From Lachnospiraceae bacterium (GTDB lineage Bacteria; Bacillota; Clostridia; Lachnospirales; Lachnospiraceae): a stretch of 64,000 bases of DNA. How positions within the stretch are numbered: position 1 is the first letter of the stretch; every line of letters starts with the position of its first letter. This document shows, one piece after another, positions 14,708-24,349 of this stretch. The notes beneath the pieces were generated by a model that saw only the letters and a list, made by a program, of their open reading frames with translations, did no database searches and was not told where the DNA came from. The position numbers were made by a program, and so were the translations under genes. The DNA is taken from the NCBI GenBank assembly GCA_016291655.1, contig JAEEYF010000040.1:1-64000 (forward strand). Direction: 5' to 3'.

Positions 14708-17671
14708 ATGAGCAGAACCACGGAGACAACCGAAAACATTGCAAAAAAGCCCTTTAATAAGGCGCTTATCATCGTACCGTCAATCTTGGCAGTTATTATT
14801 CTTTTAATCGTTATCGCCAAGGTTACCGATCAAAAAGATTACAGCAAAAAGTACGAGGGCATCGATCTGTCGCTTGACGTTGAAGGTACAGGCAGAGAAG
14901 ACTCTTACACAAGATATCTGGAGAAGCATGTTAACGGCGCGGAACCCGTTCTCCCGAACGGATACTTAAAAGTTGATGTCAGCGATTATTTTGAGGGGAA
15001 CGGTGTGGAAGTACTTGATTCTTTCGAAGGAAGAGAGAATGTTCTTCTTACGGGAAATGACTCCATGGTCACGTGGAAGGTTAATGTTCCCGAAAGCGGT
15101 TTCTATAATCTGAAGATGGATTATTACGCCACCGAGTCCAGAGGAGTCATGATAGAACGTGGCGTTTATATTAACGGCAAGCTTCCTTTCAGCGATGCGG
15201 GCAATATGCTTTTTACCAGAATATGGAAAGACGGCGGCGAAAAGCGTGTGGACAATCAGGGCAACGAGATCAGGCCCACACAGATAGAAGTTTTCGACTG
15301 GCAGACCGGTTACTTCAGAGATGATATGGGTTACATTACGGAGCCCTACAAGTTCTGGCTTGAAAAAGGAGAACAGACCATCGGCATAGAAGCCGTTAAC
15401 GAGCCGATCGTTATTTCGAGCCTGTATATCACCACGGTGGATCACGGAATGGATTATTCGGTTTATGAGGCTGCAAACAGCGGCAAGACCGACAATGCTT
15501 CCGGCAAGAACATTGAACTGAAGATACAGGGTGAAGATTCCACGTTACGTTCGGAAGCTTCCCTTTATGCAAAATATGACAGAGCATCCGCAACCACTCA
15601 GCCCTACAGCGTAATGAACACGATACTCAATTACATCGGAGGAGATCCCTGGAGAACATCGAGCCAGTGGATAGAGTGGGATACGGAGATCCCGGAGGAC
15701 GGCTTCTACAACATCACCGTCAAGGGACGTCAAAACTATGCGCGTGGTCAGGTTTCGGTAAGAAGCCTTTACATTGACGGTGAGATACCTTTCAATGAAG
15801 CGAAGATCATTGAATTCGATTACGGAAATGACTGGAACGTTAAAACCCTTGCCGATGAGAACGGCGATCCTTACAAGTTCTATCTGACGGCGGGCAAGCA
15901 TACGATCCGTCTTGAAGCTACATTGGGCAAGGCCGGTGCTATTCTCGAGGAACTTGAGGATTCCGTATACAGATTGAATCAGATATACAGAAAAGTGCTG
16001 ATCTACACAGGCGCGAATCCCGACAAGTACAGAGATTACAATATCCAAATGTACTATCCCGAAGTTATCGAGGCTATGGACCTTGAGGCAAAGAGACTGT
16101 ATAAGATCATTGACGATACGGTTGCCTACACCGGGCAGAAGGCCGACAAGATAGGTACAGCCGTTACGGTAGCAGCTCAGCTTGAGAGATTCGTTGAAAA
16201 GCCTTTCAAGATCGCCTCCGAGTTCATTTCCTTCAGAGACAACATCACTTCGATGGGTACTGCCATCCTGTCCATGAGTGAAACAAAACTGGATATCGAC
16301 TATCTGGTTGTTTCATCTGCTGACGGCAAGATAACCAAGGATAAAAACAATGTATTCAAAAAGATGTGGCACGGCATCAAGTCATTTGTGGCAAGTTTCA
16401 TTGTTGACTATGATGCGGTCGGAGATGTTTATACGGACAAAAACGATAAAGTCTTGAAGATATGGGTTACCACGGGTCGAGACCAGGGAACCATTATCAA
16501 GACCATGATCGATGATACCTTCACGCCCAAAACAGGAGTCAAGGTAAACGTAGAGATCGTTAACCCCGACGCTTTGCTCGGCGCCGTAGTTGCGGGACAG
16601 GGTCCTGACGTTGTTCTTTCGATAGCGAACAATTTCCCGGTTAACTACGCACTCCGTAACGGATCGGTAGACCTTACGGAATTCGACGATCTGGATGAAG
16701 TCCTTTCGGAATTCTATCCGAGCGCTTACGAACCTTACAAGTTTAACGGCGGAATTTTCGGATTACCCGAAACACAGACCTACAACCTGCTTTTCTACAG
16801 AGAAGACGTTCTCGAAGAACTGGGACTTGAAGTTCCTGACACTTGGGATGATGTAATAGGTATGCTTCCCACCATTCAGGGAAATAACATGGAATTTGGC
16901 GTTCCCGCGGCCTCCGCATCGCTGGCGGACTGCTCGCTGTATTATACGCTTCTTTATCAGATGGGCGGAAAGCTCTATGATGAAGATGCGATGATCACCA
17001 CTATTAACAATGAACAGGGTGTCAATGCTTTTGAAATGTACACCAGATTGTTCAATGACTACGGTTCACCTACGGAATACGACTTCATAAGCCGTTTCCG
17101 TTCGGGACTGATGCCGATAGGTATTTCGAACTATGCAACATACAACACGCTTGTCGTATCCGCGCCCGAGATCCGTGGCTTGTGGGATTTCACACTTGTT
17201 CCGGCGATGAAAACGATCAATGAAAAGGGCGAGGAAGTTCTTAACCGTTCGGTTCATTCCGACGGTGTTTGCTGCATGATGATCCAGACCGATGATCAGG
17301 AGATCAAGAACATGGGCTGGGAGTTCATGAAGTGGTGGGTAGGCTCCGAAAGTCAGGTCAGATTCGGACGTGAGATGGAAGCTCTTCTCGGAAGTTCGGC
17401 CCGTTACGCCACAGCGAATATTAACGCATTCGTCCAGCTCTCATGGAGCTCACATGCAATCGATGTTCTTTCGGAACAGCGTAAGACAACCGTGGGTATG
17501 AGAGAAGTAGCCGGAGGTTATTATCTCAGCCGTCACGTTACCAATGCGGTACGAAAGGTTATCAATGCTAAGGAAGATCCGAGAGAGACGATCTTGGATT
17601 ATGCGATCACCATTGATGAAGAGCTCACAAAGAAACGTAAAGAATTCGGTCTTCCGACAGTGGAAGATTAG
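14708..17671 (+). CDS. Membrane-anchored sugar-binding fusion: two beta-sandwich domains plus ABC solute-binding domain
   Basis: A 987-residue protein. Residues 18-42 form one membrane segment after a short basic cytoplasmic end, with no lipobox. Two similar extracellular modules follow (about 80-245 and 270-415). Each contains a pattern like W-[VE]-x-[VIT]-PE-[SD]-GFYN, an ING/IDG turn with [LI]PF, and a closing YKF-[WY]-L-x-x-G-[EK] stretch, as in CBM6/CBM35-like galactose-binding folds. A helical linker (415-565) leads to a family-1 solute-binding domain (575 to the end; GQGPDVVLSIANNFPVN, GLPETQTYNLLFYREDVLEELG, FMKWWVGSESQVRFG). Most binding proteins are 400-500 residue lipoproteins, so this is about twice the usual size. 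It opens the operon and precedes its permeases. The ligand is probably an oligosaccharide. Confidence 0.85.
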   Translation: MSRTTETTENIAKKPFNKALIIVPSILAVIILLIVIAKVTDQKDYSKKYEGIDLSLDVEGTGREDSYTRYLEKHVNGAEPVLPNGYLKVDVSDYFEGNGVEVLDSFEGRENVLLTGNDSMVTWKVNVPESGFYNLKMDYYATESRGVMIERGVYINGKLPFSDAGNMLFTRIWKDGGEKRVDNQGNEIRPTQIEVFDWQTGYFRDDMGYITEPYKFWLEKGEQTIGIEAVNEPIVISSLYITTVDHGMDYSVYEAANSGKTDNASGKNIELKIQGEDSTLRSEASLYAKYDRASATTQPYSVMNTILNYIGGDPWRTSSQWIEWDTEIPEDGFYNITVKGRQNYARGQVSVRSLYIDGEIPFNEAKIIEFDYGNDWNVKTLADENGDPYKFYLTAGKHTIRLEATLGKAGAILEELEDSVYRLNQIYRKVLIYTGANPDKYRDYNIQMYYPEVIEAMDLEAKRLYKIIDDTVAYTGQKADKIGTAVTVAAQLERFVEKPFKIASEFISFRDNITSMGTAILSMSETKLDIDYLVVSSADGKITKDKNNVFKKMWHGIKSFVASFIVDYDAVGDVYTDKNDKVLKIWVTTGRDQGTIIKTMIDDTFTPKTGVKVNVEIVNPDALLGAVVAGQGPDVVLSIANNFPVNYALRNGSVDLTEFDDLDEVLSEFYPSAYEPYKFNGGIFGLPETQTYNLLFYREDVLEELGLEVPDTWDDVIGMLPTIQGNNMEFGVPAASASLADCSLYYTLLYQMGGKLYDEDAMITTINNEQGVNAFEMYTRLFNDYGSPTEYDFISRFRSGLMPIGISNYATYNTLVVSAPEIRGLWDFTLVPAMKTINEKGEEVLNRSVHSDGVCCMMIQTDDQEIKNMGWEFMKWWVGSESQVRFGREMEALLGSSARYATANINAFVQLSWSSHAIDVLSEQRKTTVGMREVAGGYYLSRHVTNAVRKVINAKEDPRETILDYAITIDEELTKKRKEFGLPTVED

Positions 17672-17688
17672 GAAAAGGAAACGAAACA

Positions 17689-18627
17689 ATGAAGGAATAT
17701 TTAAAAAAGTATTTTATACTGAGAAGACATAATGCTTCGGTCATGTGGAAAAAAGCCAAGATGAACAAAATGTGTTATCTGTTCCTGGCACCCTATGCGA
17801 TCCTTTTCTTTGCTTTCTACATCCTGCCTGTGCTTTCTTCAATAGTATTGAGCTTTACCGATTACAATATTTTGGAAGCTCCGAATTTTGTGGGAGTCAA
17901 GAACTATTTAAACCTTGTGTTGCAGGATGATGTTTTCCTGATAGGTGTTAAGAATACTTTCCTGATAGCTGTTATAACAGGACCTCTCGGATATATCATG
18001 GCTTTCCTGTTCGCCTGGCTGATCAACGAATTGCCGAGATGGCTGAGAACTATAGCTGTCATCGTGTTCTATGCGCCGTCGATCGCCGGTAACGTCTACC
18101 AGATCTTCACCATTTTCTTCAGAGGTGATGCTTACGGTTATGTTAATGCATTTCTTACCGAGTGGGGCTTCATTGACGGACCGAAACTTTGGCTGACGGA
18201 CCCCAAATACATGCTTCCGATCTGTATGATCGTAATTCTTTGGATGTCTCTCGGAACCGGTTTCCTTTCATTTGTTGCCGGCCTTCAGGGTGTAGACAAG
18301 AGCCTCTTCGAAGCAGGTTATGTGGACGGCATCAAAAACCGCTGGCAGGAACTTTGGTACATTACATTGCCCAGCATGAAGCCTATGCTTCTCTTCGGTG
18401 CGGTCATGGCGATCACAAACTCGTTCAGCGTTTGTAACCAGACAATGGCTCTTTGCGGATATCCCAGTACGGATTACGCAGCAAGAACAGTCGTAACCCA
18501 CCTTTTCGACTATGGTTTCTCGAGATTTGAAATGGGTTATGCGTCAGCCATAGCAACATTGTTGTTCCTTGTAATGATCTTAGCCAAGAAGTTTGTAACC
18601 AATATATTGCAAAGAGTAGGTACGTGA
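17689..18627 (+). CDS. ABC sugar transporter permease (first pair, UgpA/MalF-like)
   Basis: A 312-residue membrane protein with six predicted segments. The cytoplasmic EAA loop that contacts the ATPase reads FEAGYVDGIKNRWQELWYIT followed by LPSMKP. The start (MCYLFLAPYAILFFAFYILPVLSSIVLSFTDYNIL in part) is typical of MalF/UgpA-type subunits. It lies 17 bp after the anchored binding-protein gene and one base before the second permease gene. The ribosome binding site is AGGAAAAGGAAA-like. With its partner it should form the channel that receives sugar from the fusion binding protein. Confidence 0.9.
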   Translation: MKEYLKKYFILRRHNASVMWKKAKMNKMCYLFLAPYAILFFAFYILPVLSSIVLSFTDYNILEAPNFVGVKNYLNLVLQDDVFLIGVKNTFLIAVITGPLGYIMAFLFAWLINELPRWLRTIAVIVFYAPSIAGNVYQIFTIFFRGDAYGYVNAFLTEWGFIDGPKLWLTDPKYMLPICMIVILWMSLGTGFLSFVAGLQGVDKSLFEAGYVDGIKNRWQELWYITLPSMKPMLLFGAVMAITNSFSVCNQTMALCGYPSTDYAARTVVTHLFDYGFSRFEMGYASAIATLLFLVMILAKKFVTNILQRVGT

Positions 18628-18628
18628 C

Positions 18629-19522
18629 GTGGGAAAGAATAGCACACCAAAAAAATACAGAAAACCTCTTATAAAGAGAAGAAAGCCCAACCGTTCCGTA
18701 GGCGGAGATATTGGAATTTACTTCGTTTTATCTCTCTTTGCCATCGCAATGGTTTTCCCGCTTGTTTTTGCGGTATCGAGCGCCTTGAAGCCTCTTGATG
18801 AGCTCTTCAAGTTCCCGCCGACAATATTTGCCAGAAACCCAAGCTTTGATAACTTTTCGGATCTGTTTGTTACAATGAGCAAATCCTGGGTTACTTTTTC
18901 AAGATACGTTTTCAATACCGTTTTTATCACGGTAGTAGGTACGATAGGACATATCCTGTTGGCCTCGCTCGCAGCATTCGTTCTTGCAAAGTACGACTTC
19001 CCGGGCGGTAAAACGTTCTTCACGATCGTTGTTACGGCGCTCATGTTTAACGGCTATGTTACAGGTATCCCCAACTACATCATCATGAGCAAGTTCAACA
19101 TGATCGACAGCTTTTGGGCGATAATCATCCCCGCATTTGCGGCCCCCATGGGATTGTTCCTTATGAAACAGTTCATGGAAGGCATACCGATGTCTCTTAT
19201 TGAAGCGGCGAAGCTTGACGGAGCAGGGATCGGAAGAATATTTGCTACGATCATTCTTCCTCTCGTTAAGCCTGCTTGGCTTACATTGATGATCTTTGAC
19301 ATTCAGGCTCTGTGGAACGCGGATGCAAAGATGTACATTTACTCGGAAGAGAAGAAAATGCTTGTATATGCCCTGCAGCAGATATCAAGCGGTAACCTGA
19401 TCGCCAGAACCGGTCAGACAGCAGCCGTCATGGTAGTTACAATGGTTATCCCTATTATGGCATTCATGCTTTCGGAAAGTCAGGTTCTTGAAACAATGGC
19501 AAGTTCCGGACTTAAAGACTAA
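18629..19522 (+). CDS. ABC sugar transporter permease (first pair, UgpE/MalG-like)
   Basis: A 297-residue membrane protein. It uses a GTG start immediately after the preceding stop, so translational coupling is likely. The N-terminus is basic (RKPLIKRRKPNRS) before the first of six segments. The EAA loop is IEAAKLDGAGIGRIFATIIL followed by PLVKP. The C-terminus ends SSGLKD, similar to the SGLKG/GIKG ends of MalG/UgpE proteins. No ATPase gene is present anywhere in the window, so the system probably uses a shared MsmX/UgpC-type ATPase encoded elsewhere. Confidence 0.88.
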   Translation: MGKNSTPKKYRKPLIKRRKPNRSVGGDIGIYFVLSLFAIAMVFPLVFAVSSALKPLDELFKFPPTIFARNPSFDNFSDLFVTMSKSWVTFSRYVFNTVFITVVGTIGHILLASLAAFVLAKYDFPGGKTFFTIVVTALMFNGYVTGIPNYIIMSKFNMIDSFWAIIIPAFAAPMGLFLMKQFMEGIPMSLIEAAKLDGAGIGRIFATIILPLVKPAWLTLMIFDIQALWNADAKMYIYSEEKKMLVYALQQISSGNLIARTGQTAAVMVVTMVIPIMAFMLSESQVLETMASSGLKD

Positions 19523-19539
19523 CAGTGAGGAGTGATTAT

Positions 19540-21069
19540 ATGAAGAGCATTAAAAAGTTCATATCCTTCATATTGATGACCGCGACTGCGATCTCCTTTG
19601 TTGCTCCTCTTACAGTAAAGGCCGAAGAGGGCGTTCAAAAAGGATATACTTACACCTATGATTATTGGGGGGACATTCAATATTCACCCGATGCTTATTC
19701 AAAAGTGGGTGTTTATACTGCAAGTGTACTTGGATTGGAAGTGGGCTTTAAAAGGCCTGACGGTCTGTATACACATGATGGCAGCGTTTACATCTGTGAT
19801 ACGGGAAACAATAGGATCGTTCAACTGGAAAGGATCGATGATGATGATTTTAAGGTTGTGAATATCATTACTTCGGTTCAGGGCGACGTTGAGAAGAAAG
19901 AGCTTGCCGGTCCGACTGATATCTGTATTGCGGAAGATGGAACAATTTTTATCTGTGATAAAAACAATGAAAGAATTTTAAAACTTACTTCTGATTACAC
20001 ATATATCGATGCTTACACAAAACCTAATGATTCAACCTTCGATCAGAGCATCGGCTTCCTTCCGGATAAACTGGTTGTTGATTCCGAGGGAAGAGTGTAT
20101 GTTGTTTGCGATAACGTAAACAAAGGCATGCTTAAGTATGAAACCGACGGAAGGTTTGCCGGATTTTTCGGAGCGATGCCTGCAAAATACAATTGGACCA
20201 CCTATTTCAGAAAAAGATTCCTTGCCACAGATGCTCAAAGAGCTGCGATGGACAATTTTGTACCGACAGAATATGACAATGTGGCAATTGATTCCGAAGG
20301 TTTCTTCTTTGCATGTACAACGAGAGTTTCGGGTAAAGACTCCTCTGAAGAGCCTGTAAGACGATTAAATCTTCTCGGAAAGAACATTCTTATAGAAAAC
20401 GGATACGAGAATGTTCAAGGAGATCTTCAATGGGGGAACTTCGCCGGAAGAGGTGATCCGTCAATGTTTATTGATGTTACCGCCCTCGATAACGGAGTAT
20501 ATGTTTGTCTGGATAAGACCAGAGGAAGACTTTTTGCTTATGATGAGCAGGGTAATCTTCTGTATGCTTTCGGAGGCATAGGAAATATCGACGGATACTT
20601 TAAACAGCCCGTTGCCCTCGATCATATGGGAAAAGAACTTTTCGTATTGGATTCGTTTGATAACAGCTTGACCGTATTTACCCCTACCGAATATGGCAAC
20701 CTGATCTTCCAAGCGCTGGAAGAGTATGACAGAGGAGATTACATTACCTCCGGTGAAACCTGGGAAAAGGTTAAGGAGCTCAACGGTAACTGTGATCTTG
20801 CATACATAGGTATCGGACGCTCGCTTCTAAGGCAGAAAAGATATGAAGAGAGCTTAACATACTTTAAGACCAAATGGGATACGGTTCATTACTCGAAGGC
20901 ATTCAAGAGATACAGAAAAGAGTGGGTAGAGAAAAACATCGGTTGGTTGTTCCTCGCATTCTTCGCTGTTATGATAGTACCGTTGGCTGTTAAGAGAATT
21001 AAGCAGATCAAGGTTGAAATTGATACCGCTGATATTTTTAAACCCGGTAAGGATCAGGAGAGAAAATGA
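19540..21069 (+). CDS. Exported NHL-repeat/TPR protein with C-terminal membrane anchor
   Basis: A 509-residue protein. A signal peptide covers about the first 28 residues (ending VKAEE). A beta-propeller of NHL-like repeats follows, each with a DG-x-[VI]-[YF]-[IV]-CD-x-x-N-[NE]-R-I pattern (for example SVYICDTGNNRIVQL and TIFICDKNNERILKL). Then comes a short TPR-like helical region (GRSLLRQKRYEESLTYF) and one membrane segment (WLFLAFFAVMIVPLAV) with a basic cytoplasmic tail. I start at 19540 because the upstream in-frame GTG (19525) is part of the ribosome binding site. It overlaps the next gene by 4 bp (ATGA). NHL propellers bind proteins or glycans; here a role as an outside scaffold or sensor for the importer is inferred. 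Confidence 0.82.
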   Translation: MKSIKKFISFILMTATAISFVAPLTVKAEEGVQKGYTYTYDYWGDIQYSPDAYSKVGVYTASVLGLEVGFKRPDGLYTHDGSVYICDTGNNRIVQLERIDDDDFKVVNIITSVQGDVEKKELAGPTDICIAEDGTIFICDKNNERILKLTSDYTYIDAYTKPNDSTFDQSIGFLPDKLVVDSEGRVYVVCDNVNKGMLKYETDGRFAGFFGAMPAKYNWTTYFRKRFLATDAQRAAMDNFVPTEYDNVAIDSEGFFFACTTRVSGKDSSEEPVRRLNLLGKNILIENGYENVQGDLQWGNFAGRGDPSMFIDVTALDNGVYVCLDKTRGRLFAYDEQGNLLYAFGGIGNIDGYFKQPVALDHMGKELFVLDSFDNSLTVFTPTEYGNLIFQALEEYDRGDYITSGETWEKVKELNGNCDLAYIGIGRSLLRQKRYEESLTYFKTKWDTVHYSKAFKRYRKEWVEKNIGWLFLAFFAVMIVPLAVKRIKQIKVEIDTADIFKPGKDQERK

Positions 21070-21725
21070 TAGCTGCACTTACAGATAAAAATAAATACAA
21101 AAAGTTTTTGAAGGATTTCAAATTTGCTTTTTATTGCCTCACTCACCCGCTTGACGGTTACTGGGATCTTACACATGAGAAAAGAGGAAATATACTTGTT
21201 GCTACAGTGATCCTTATTCTGGTCCTTATTGCAAGAATAATGTTTCTTGGCGTTACAAGCTTCCTGTTTGTGCAGGTTAACTGGAACAGGATCAATATAT
21301 TTACTTATATAGCGAGTGTTATCTTCCCGCTGGCATTGTTCGTAGTCGGAAACTGGGCTCTGACAACGTTGTTTGACGGCAAAGGAAGGCTGCTGCAGAT
21401 TTACACGGCATCCTGTTATTCACTTTTACCCTATGCGCTGATCACGATCCCGCTATCAATCGTATCCAATGTTTTATCGGATGATTTTGCGGAAGTAGTC
21501 GGAGTTATCTATATCTTGTCGATGGTGTGGTCGGGAATCCTGTTTGTGTGCAGTAACATGGAGATTCATGAATTTTCCATGGCTAAAGCATTGGTGTTTA
21601 TCATTGCAACGATTGTTGCGATGGCGATAATGATCTTCATACTGTTGCTTTTCTTTTCAATGATAAGCCAGGGGGTTTCGTACTTTATCGCTATGTATAA
21701 AGAGATCATGTTCAGAATAGGTTAG
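21066..21725 (+). CDS. YIP1-family membrane protein
   Basis: A 219-residue protein with about five membrane segments. The N-terminal FYCLTHPLDGYWDLTHEKRG resembles the start of YIP1-domain proteins, where a P-x-x-x-[FY]-x-x-[IL] stretch precedes the membrane region. A conserved-looking loop, FDGKGRLLQIYTASCYSLLPY, lies between segments. Bacterial YIP1 proteins have no settled function. Its ATGA overlap with the NHL gene shows tight coupling, and the pair may form one unit in the membrane. Confidence 0.75.
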   Translation: MIAALTDKNKYKKFLKDFKFAFYCLTHPLDGYWDLTHEKRGNILVATVILILVLIARIMFLGVTSFLFVQVNWNRINIFTYIASVIFPLALFVVGNWALTTLFDGKGRLLQIYTASCYSLLPYALITIPLSIVSNVLSDDFAEVVGVIYILSMVWSGILFVCSNMEIHEFSMAKALVFIIATIVAMAIMIFILLLFFSMISQGVSYFIAMYKEIMFRIG

Positions 21726-21741
21726 ACCGGAGGAAAGGTTG

Positions 21742-24345
21742 ATGTATTACAACAAAGAAGAACGTAAAAAAGAGATCAGAACGGCCATCCGGAAAGAACT
21801 GAAGAATCTTATCCCTGTTATTTCATTGATCATTTTGATCGTTGTCGGAGCCGTGGTTATCACTTTGCTGACCGATAAAGAGAAGAAAAACGAAATGATC
21901 GATATATACAGTTATACAGGCTCTGAGGATATCATTAAGCTTGAAAATTCCGAACTTCTTTTCGAAATGGATCCTACGACGACCTATTTTACGGTCACGG
22001 ACAAGAAGAGCGGAGATGTTTGGAAGTCAAATCCGGACAATGTGGACAGCGATCCCATGGCAAATATCGCCGACAAGAGAAGGATCAAGTCCACGCTGAT
22101 ACTGAAATACAGTAACAGCGGCGGTGCTGATATGAAATACAACAATTATCAGTTCAGTATCGAAAATCATATGTACGATATTGAAGTCAAAGATAATAAA
22201 ATTGAAGTCAAATACTCGATCGGTGATGTTGAAAAGGAATATATCGTTCCTTTATATATTACCGCCGAGAGATTTAAAGAACTGACAAGCAAGATGGATA
22301 AAAATGACGGAATAGCCATCGAGCAGTTCTACAAGAAATACGATATCAACAAGCTGAGCGCAGCGGATAAAAAGAACAAAGATGAGCTGCTTGCCAAGTA
22401 TCCCGATATGGCGAATGAGGTTATATACGTTATACGAGATACTACGGGTGAAGGAATCAAATCAAGATATGAGCCCATGTTTGCGGCTGCAGGCTTCACC
22501 GAAGAGGAGTATCTGATAGGTAAAGAAAAGTATTCCGGTAAAAAGGAACAGGAAAAGGCTGTTTTCAACGTTAATGTTGTTTATTCGCTTGATGGAAACA
22601 AACTTAATGTGGAAATTCCTCTTGAGAAGATCGAATACAAAAAAGAATTTCCGCTTGTTTCACTTCAGGTCCTGCCGTTTATGGGAGCAGGCTCATGGGA
22701 GGAAACAGGTTCCATGTTGATCCCCGAAGGCGGCGGTTCGCTGATCCGTTTCAATAACGGCAAGATACAACAGAATCTGTATTATTCCAATGTATACGGT
22801 TGGGACTTTGCCACAAAGAGAACCGAACTTGTTCATGAAACCAGATCGGCATATGGGGTTTTTGGCGTAATTAAAGACTACGGTTCCTTCATCTGTACGT
22901 TGGAGGACGGCGCGGCTTACGGAGCGATCACTGCAGACATAGCCGGAAAGACAAACGGCTTTAACAATGTTTTTGTCGATTATACGATACTTCACAGAGA
23001 AGAAGTTGATGTTGCCACCAGAATGAAAGGCAGAATGTTCTTCTATGAGCAGCAGATACCTAAAGAAACCCTGAAACAGTCCTACATATTCATTGATTCG
23101 AACGATGTCTGTGACATGGCTCAGAGCTACAAAGAGTATCTTGAGGATAAATACGGTGATTCATTTGCCGTGAGAAATGATACGGATGTTCCCGTTGCAA
23201 TAGAGGTTTTGGCGGCGGTTGATAAGGTAGAACAGGTTATGGGTATTCCCGTTTCAAAACCTTTGCCTTTAACAACATATAAAGAAACCGTAGAAATGAT
23301 CAAGGATATTAAGGATTCCGGTGTCAATAACCTCTATGTCAAGCTTGCCGGCTGGATGAATGAAGGTGTTCAACAGGAAATGCTGAACAAGGTGAAGCTG
23401 ATCGGAAGACTGGGAAGTAAAAAAGACTTCAAAAATCTGATCAAATATACCAACGACTCAGATATCAGGTTGTATTTGGATGCTGTTACTCAATATGAAT
23501 TCCGGACAAACCTGTTTGAAGGCTTCTATGTTTACACGGATGCTGCATGTTATGCAAACAAGATGAGAGCTGAGTTGACAGATTTCTCAACCATCTATTT
23601 CGGACCGGATGATACAAGGGATCCTTACTATCTGTTACGACCTTCGATCATATCTGAAATGATGGAGAACATTAATAAATATGCGGCAAAAAATGATGCA
23701 TATGGTGTTTCTTACAGAGATGCAGGTTATCATCTTTCCTCCGATTTCAAGAGGAAGAGGCTGGTTACCAGACAGGCGGCTTTAAAAATGCAGCTTGAAG
23801 AGATCGAGAGTGCTAAAGAAGATGGACTCGGGATAATGGTCAACGGCGGTAATGATTACATCTATGGTTTGGCGGATTACATCACCAACATGGATCTTTC
23901 CGGATTTGATTACACCATTATCGATGAAGAGGTTCCCTTCCTTTATCTGGCACTTCACGGACATATGGCCTATTCCGGCGAACCATTGAATATTACCTCG
24001 GATCCTGAGAAGGAGCTGCTTAAGAGTGTGGAATGCGGTGCCGGTCTTTCGGCTGTGTATATGGATGAAGATGCTCAATCCCTTCAGGACACCACCTATT
24101 CACAGTACTTTGGTGCAGCCTATGATAGCTGGAAAGACAGATTCAATGAGATTTATGCGAGATATTCTAAAGAACTCGGACATACGTTTAATCAGGAAAT
24201 TTCGAATTGGCAGAGACTTTCAAATTATGTGACCGTTACGGAATATGAAGACGGAACGAGAGCTTTTGTAAACTACGGTTATTCCGATTATACAACATCA
24301 GAGGGAATTAAGATCCCCGCAAGAGATTACGTTGTTGAAAGGTAA
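21742..24345 (+). CDS. Large membrane-anchored DUF5696-like protein
   Basis: An 867-residue protein with one N-terminal membrane segment (residues about 24-44) and a large exported part. The N-terminal half is beta-rich (FTVTDKKSGDVWKSNP; GSMLIPEGGGSLIRF). The C-terminal half looks like a (beta/alpha) barrel: VNNLYVKLAGWMNEG, DIRLYLDAVTQYEF, YGVSYRDAGYHLSSDF, LGIMVNGGNDYIYG, TIIDEEVPFLYLALHG. From memory this matches DUF5696, found beside sugar ABC transporters in Firmicutes. The acidic residues at barrel strand ends (D-A, D-A-G, IDEE) raise the possibility of a glycosidase, but I cannot name a catalytic pair. The ATG at 21742 follows GGAGG; TTG at 21739 is less likely. Confidence 0.7.
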   Translation: MYYNKEERKKEIRTAIRKELKNLIPVISLIILIVVGAVVITLLTDKEKKNEMIDIYSYTGSEDIIKLENSELLFEMDPTTTYFTVTDKKSGDVWKSNPDNVDSDPMANIADKRRIKSTLILKYSNSGGADMKYNNYQFSIENHMYDIEVKDNKIEVKYSIGDVEKEYIVPLYITAERFKELTSKMDKNDGIAIEQFYKKYDINKLSAADKKNKDELLAKYPDMANEVIYVIRDTTGEGIKSRYEPMFAAAGFTEEEYLIGKEKYSGKKEQEKAVFNVNVVYSLDGNKLNVEIPLEKIEYKKEFPLVSLQVLPFMGAGSWEETGSMLIPEGGGSLIRFNNGKIQQNLYYSNVYGWDFATKRTELVHETRSAYGVFGVIKDYGSFICTLEDGAAYGAITADIAGKTNGFNNVFVDYTILHREEVDVATRMKGRMFFYEQQIPKETLKQSYIFIDSNDVCDMAQSYKEYLEDKYGDSFAVRNDTDVPVAIEVLAAVDKVEQVMGIPVSKPLPLTTYKETVEMIKDIKDSGVNNLYVKLAGWMNEGVQQEMLNKVKLIGRLGSKKDFKNLIKYTNDSDIRLYLDAVTQYEFRTNLFEGFYVYTDAACYANKMRAELTDFSTIYFGPDDTRDPYYLLRPSIISEMMENINKYAAKNDAYGVSYRDAGYHLSSDFKRKRLVTRQAALKMQLEEIESAKEDGLGIMVNGGNDYIYGLADYITNMDLSGFDYTIIDEEVPFLYLALHGHMAYSGEPLNITSDPEKELLKSVECGAGLSAVYMDEDAQSLQDTTYSQYFGAAYDSWKDRFNEIYARYSKELGHTFNQEISNWQRLSNYVTVTEYEDGTRAFVNYGYSDYTTSEGIKIPARDYVVER

Positions 24346-24349
24346 GGAC

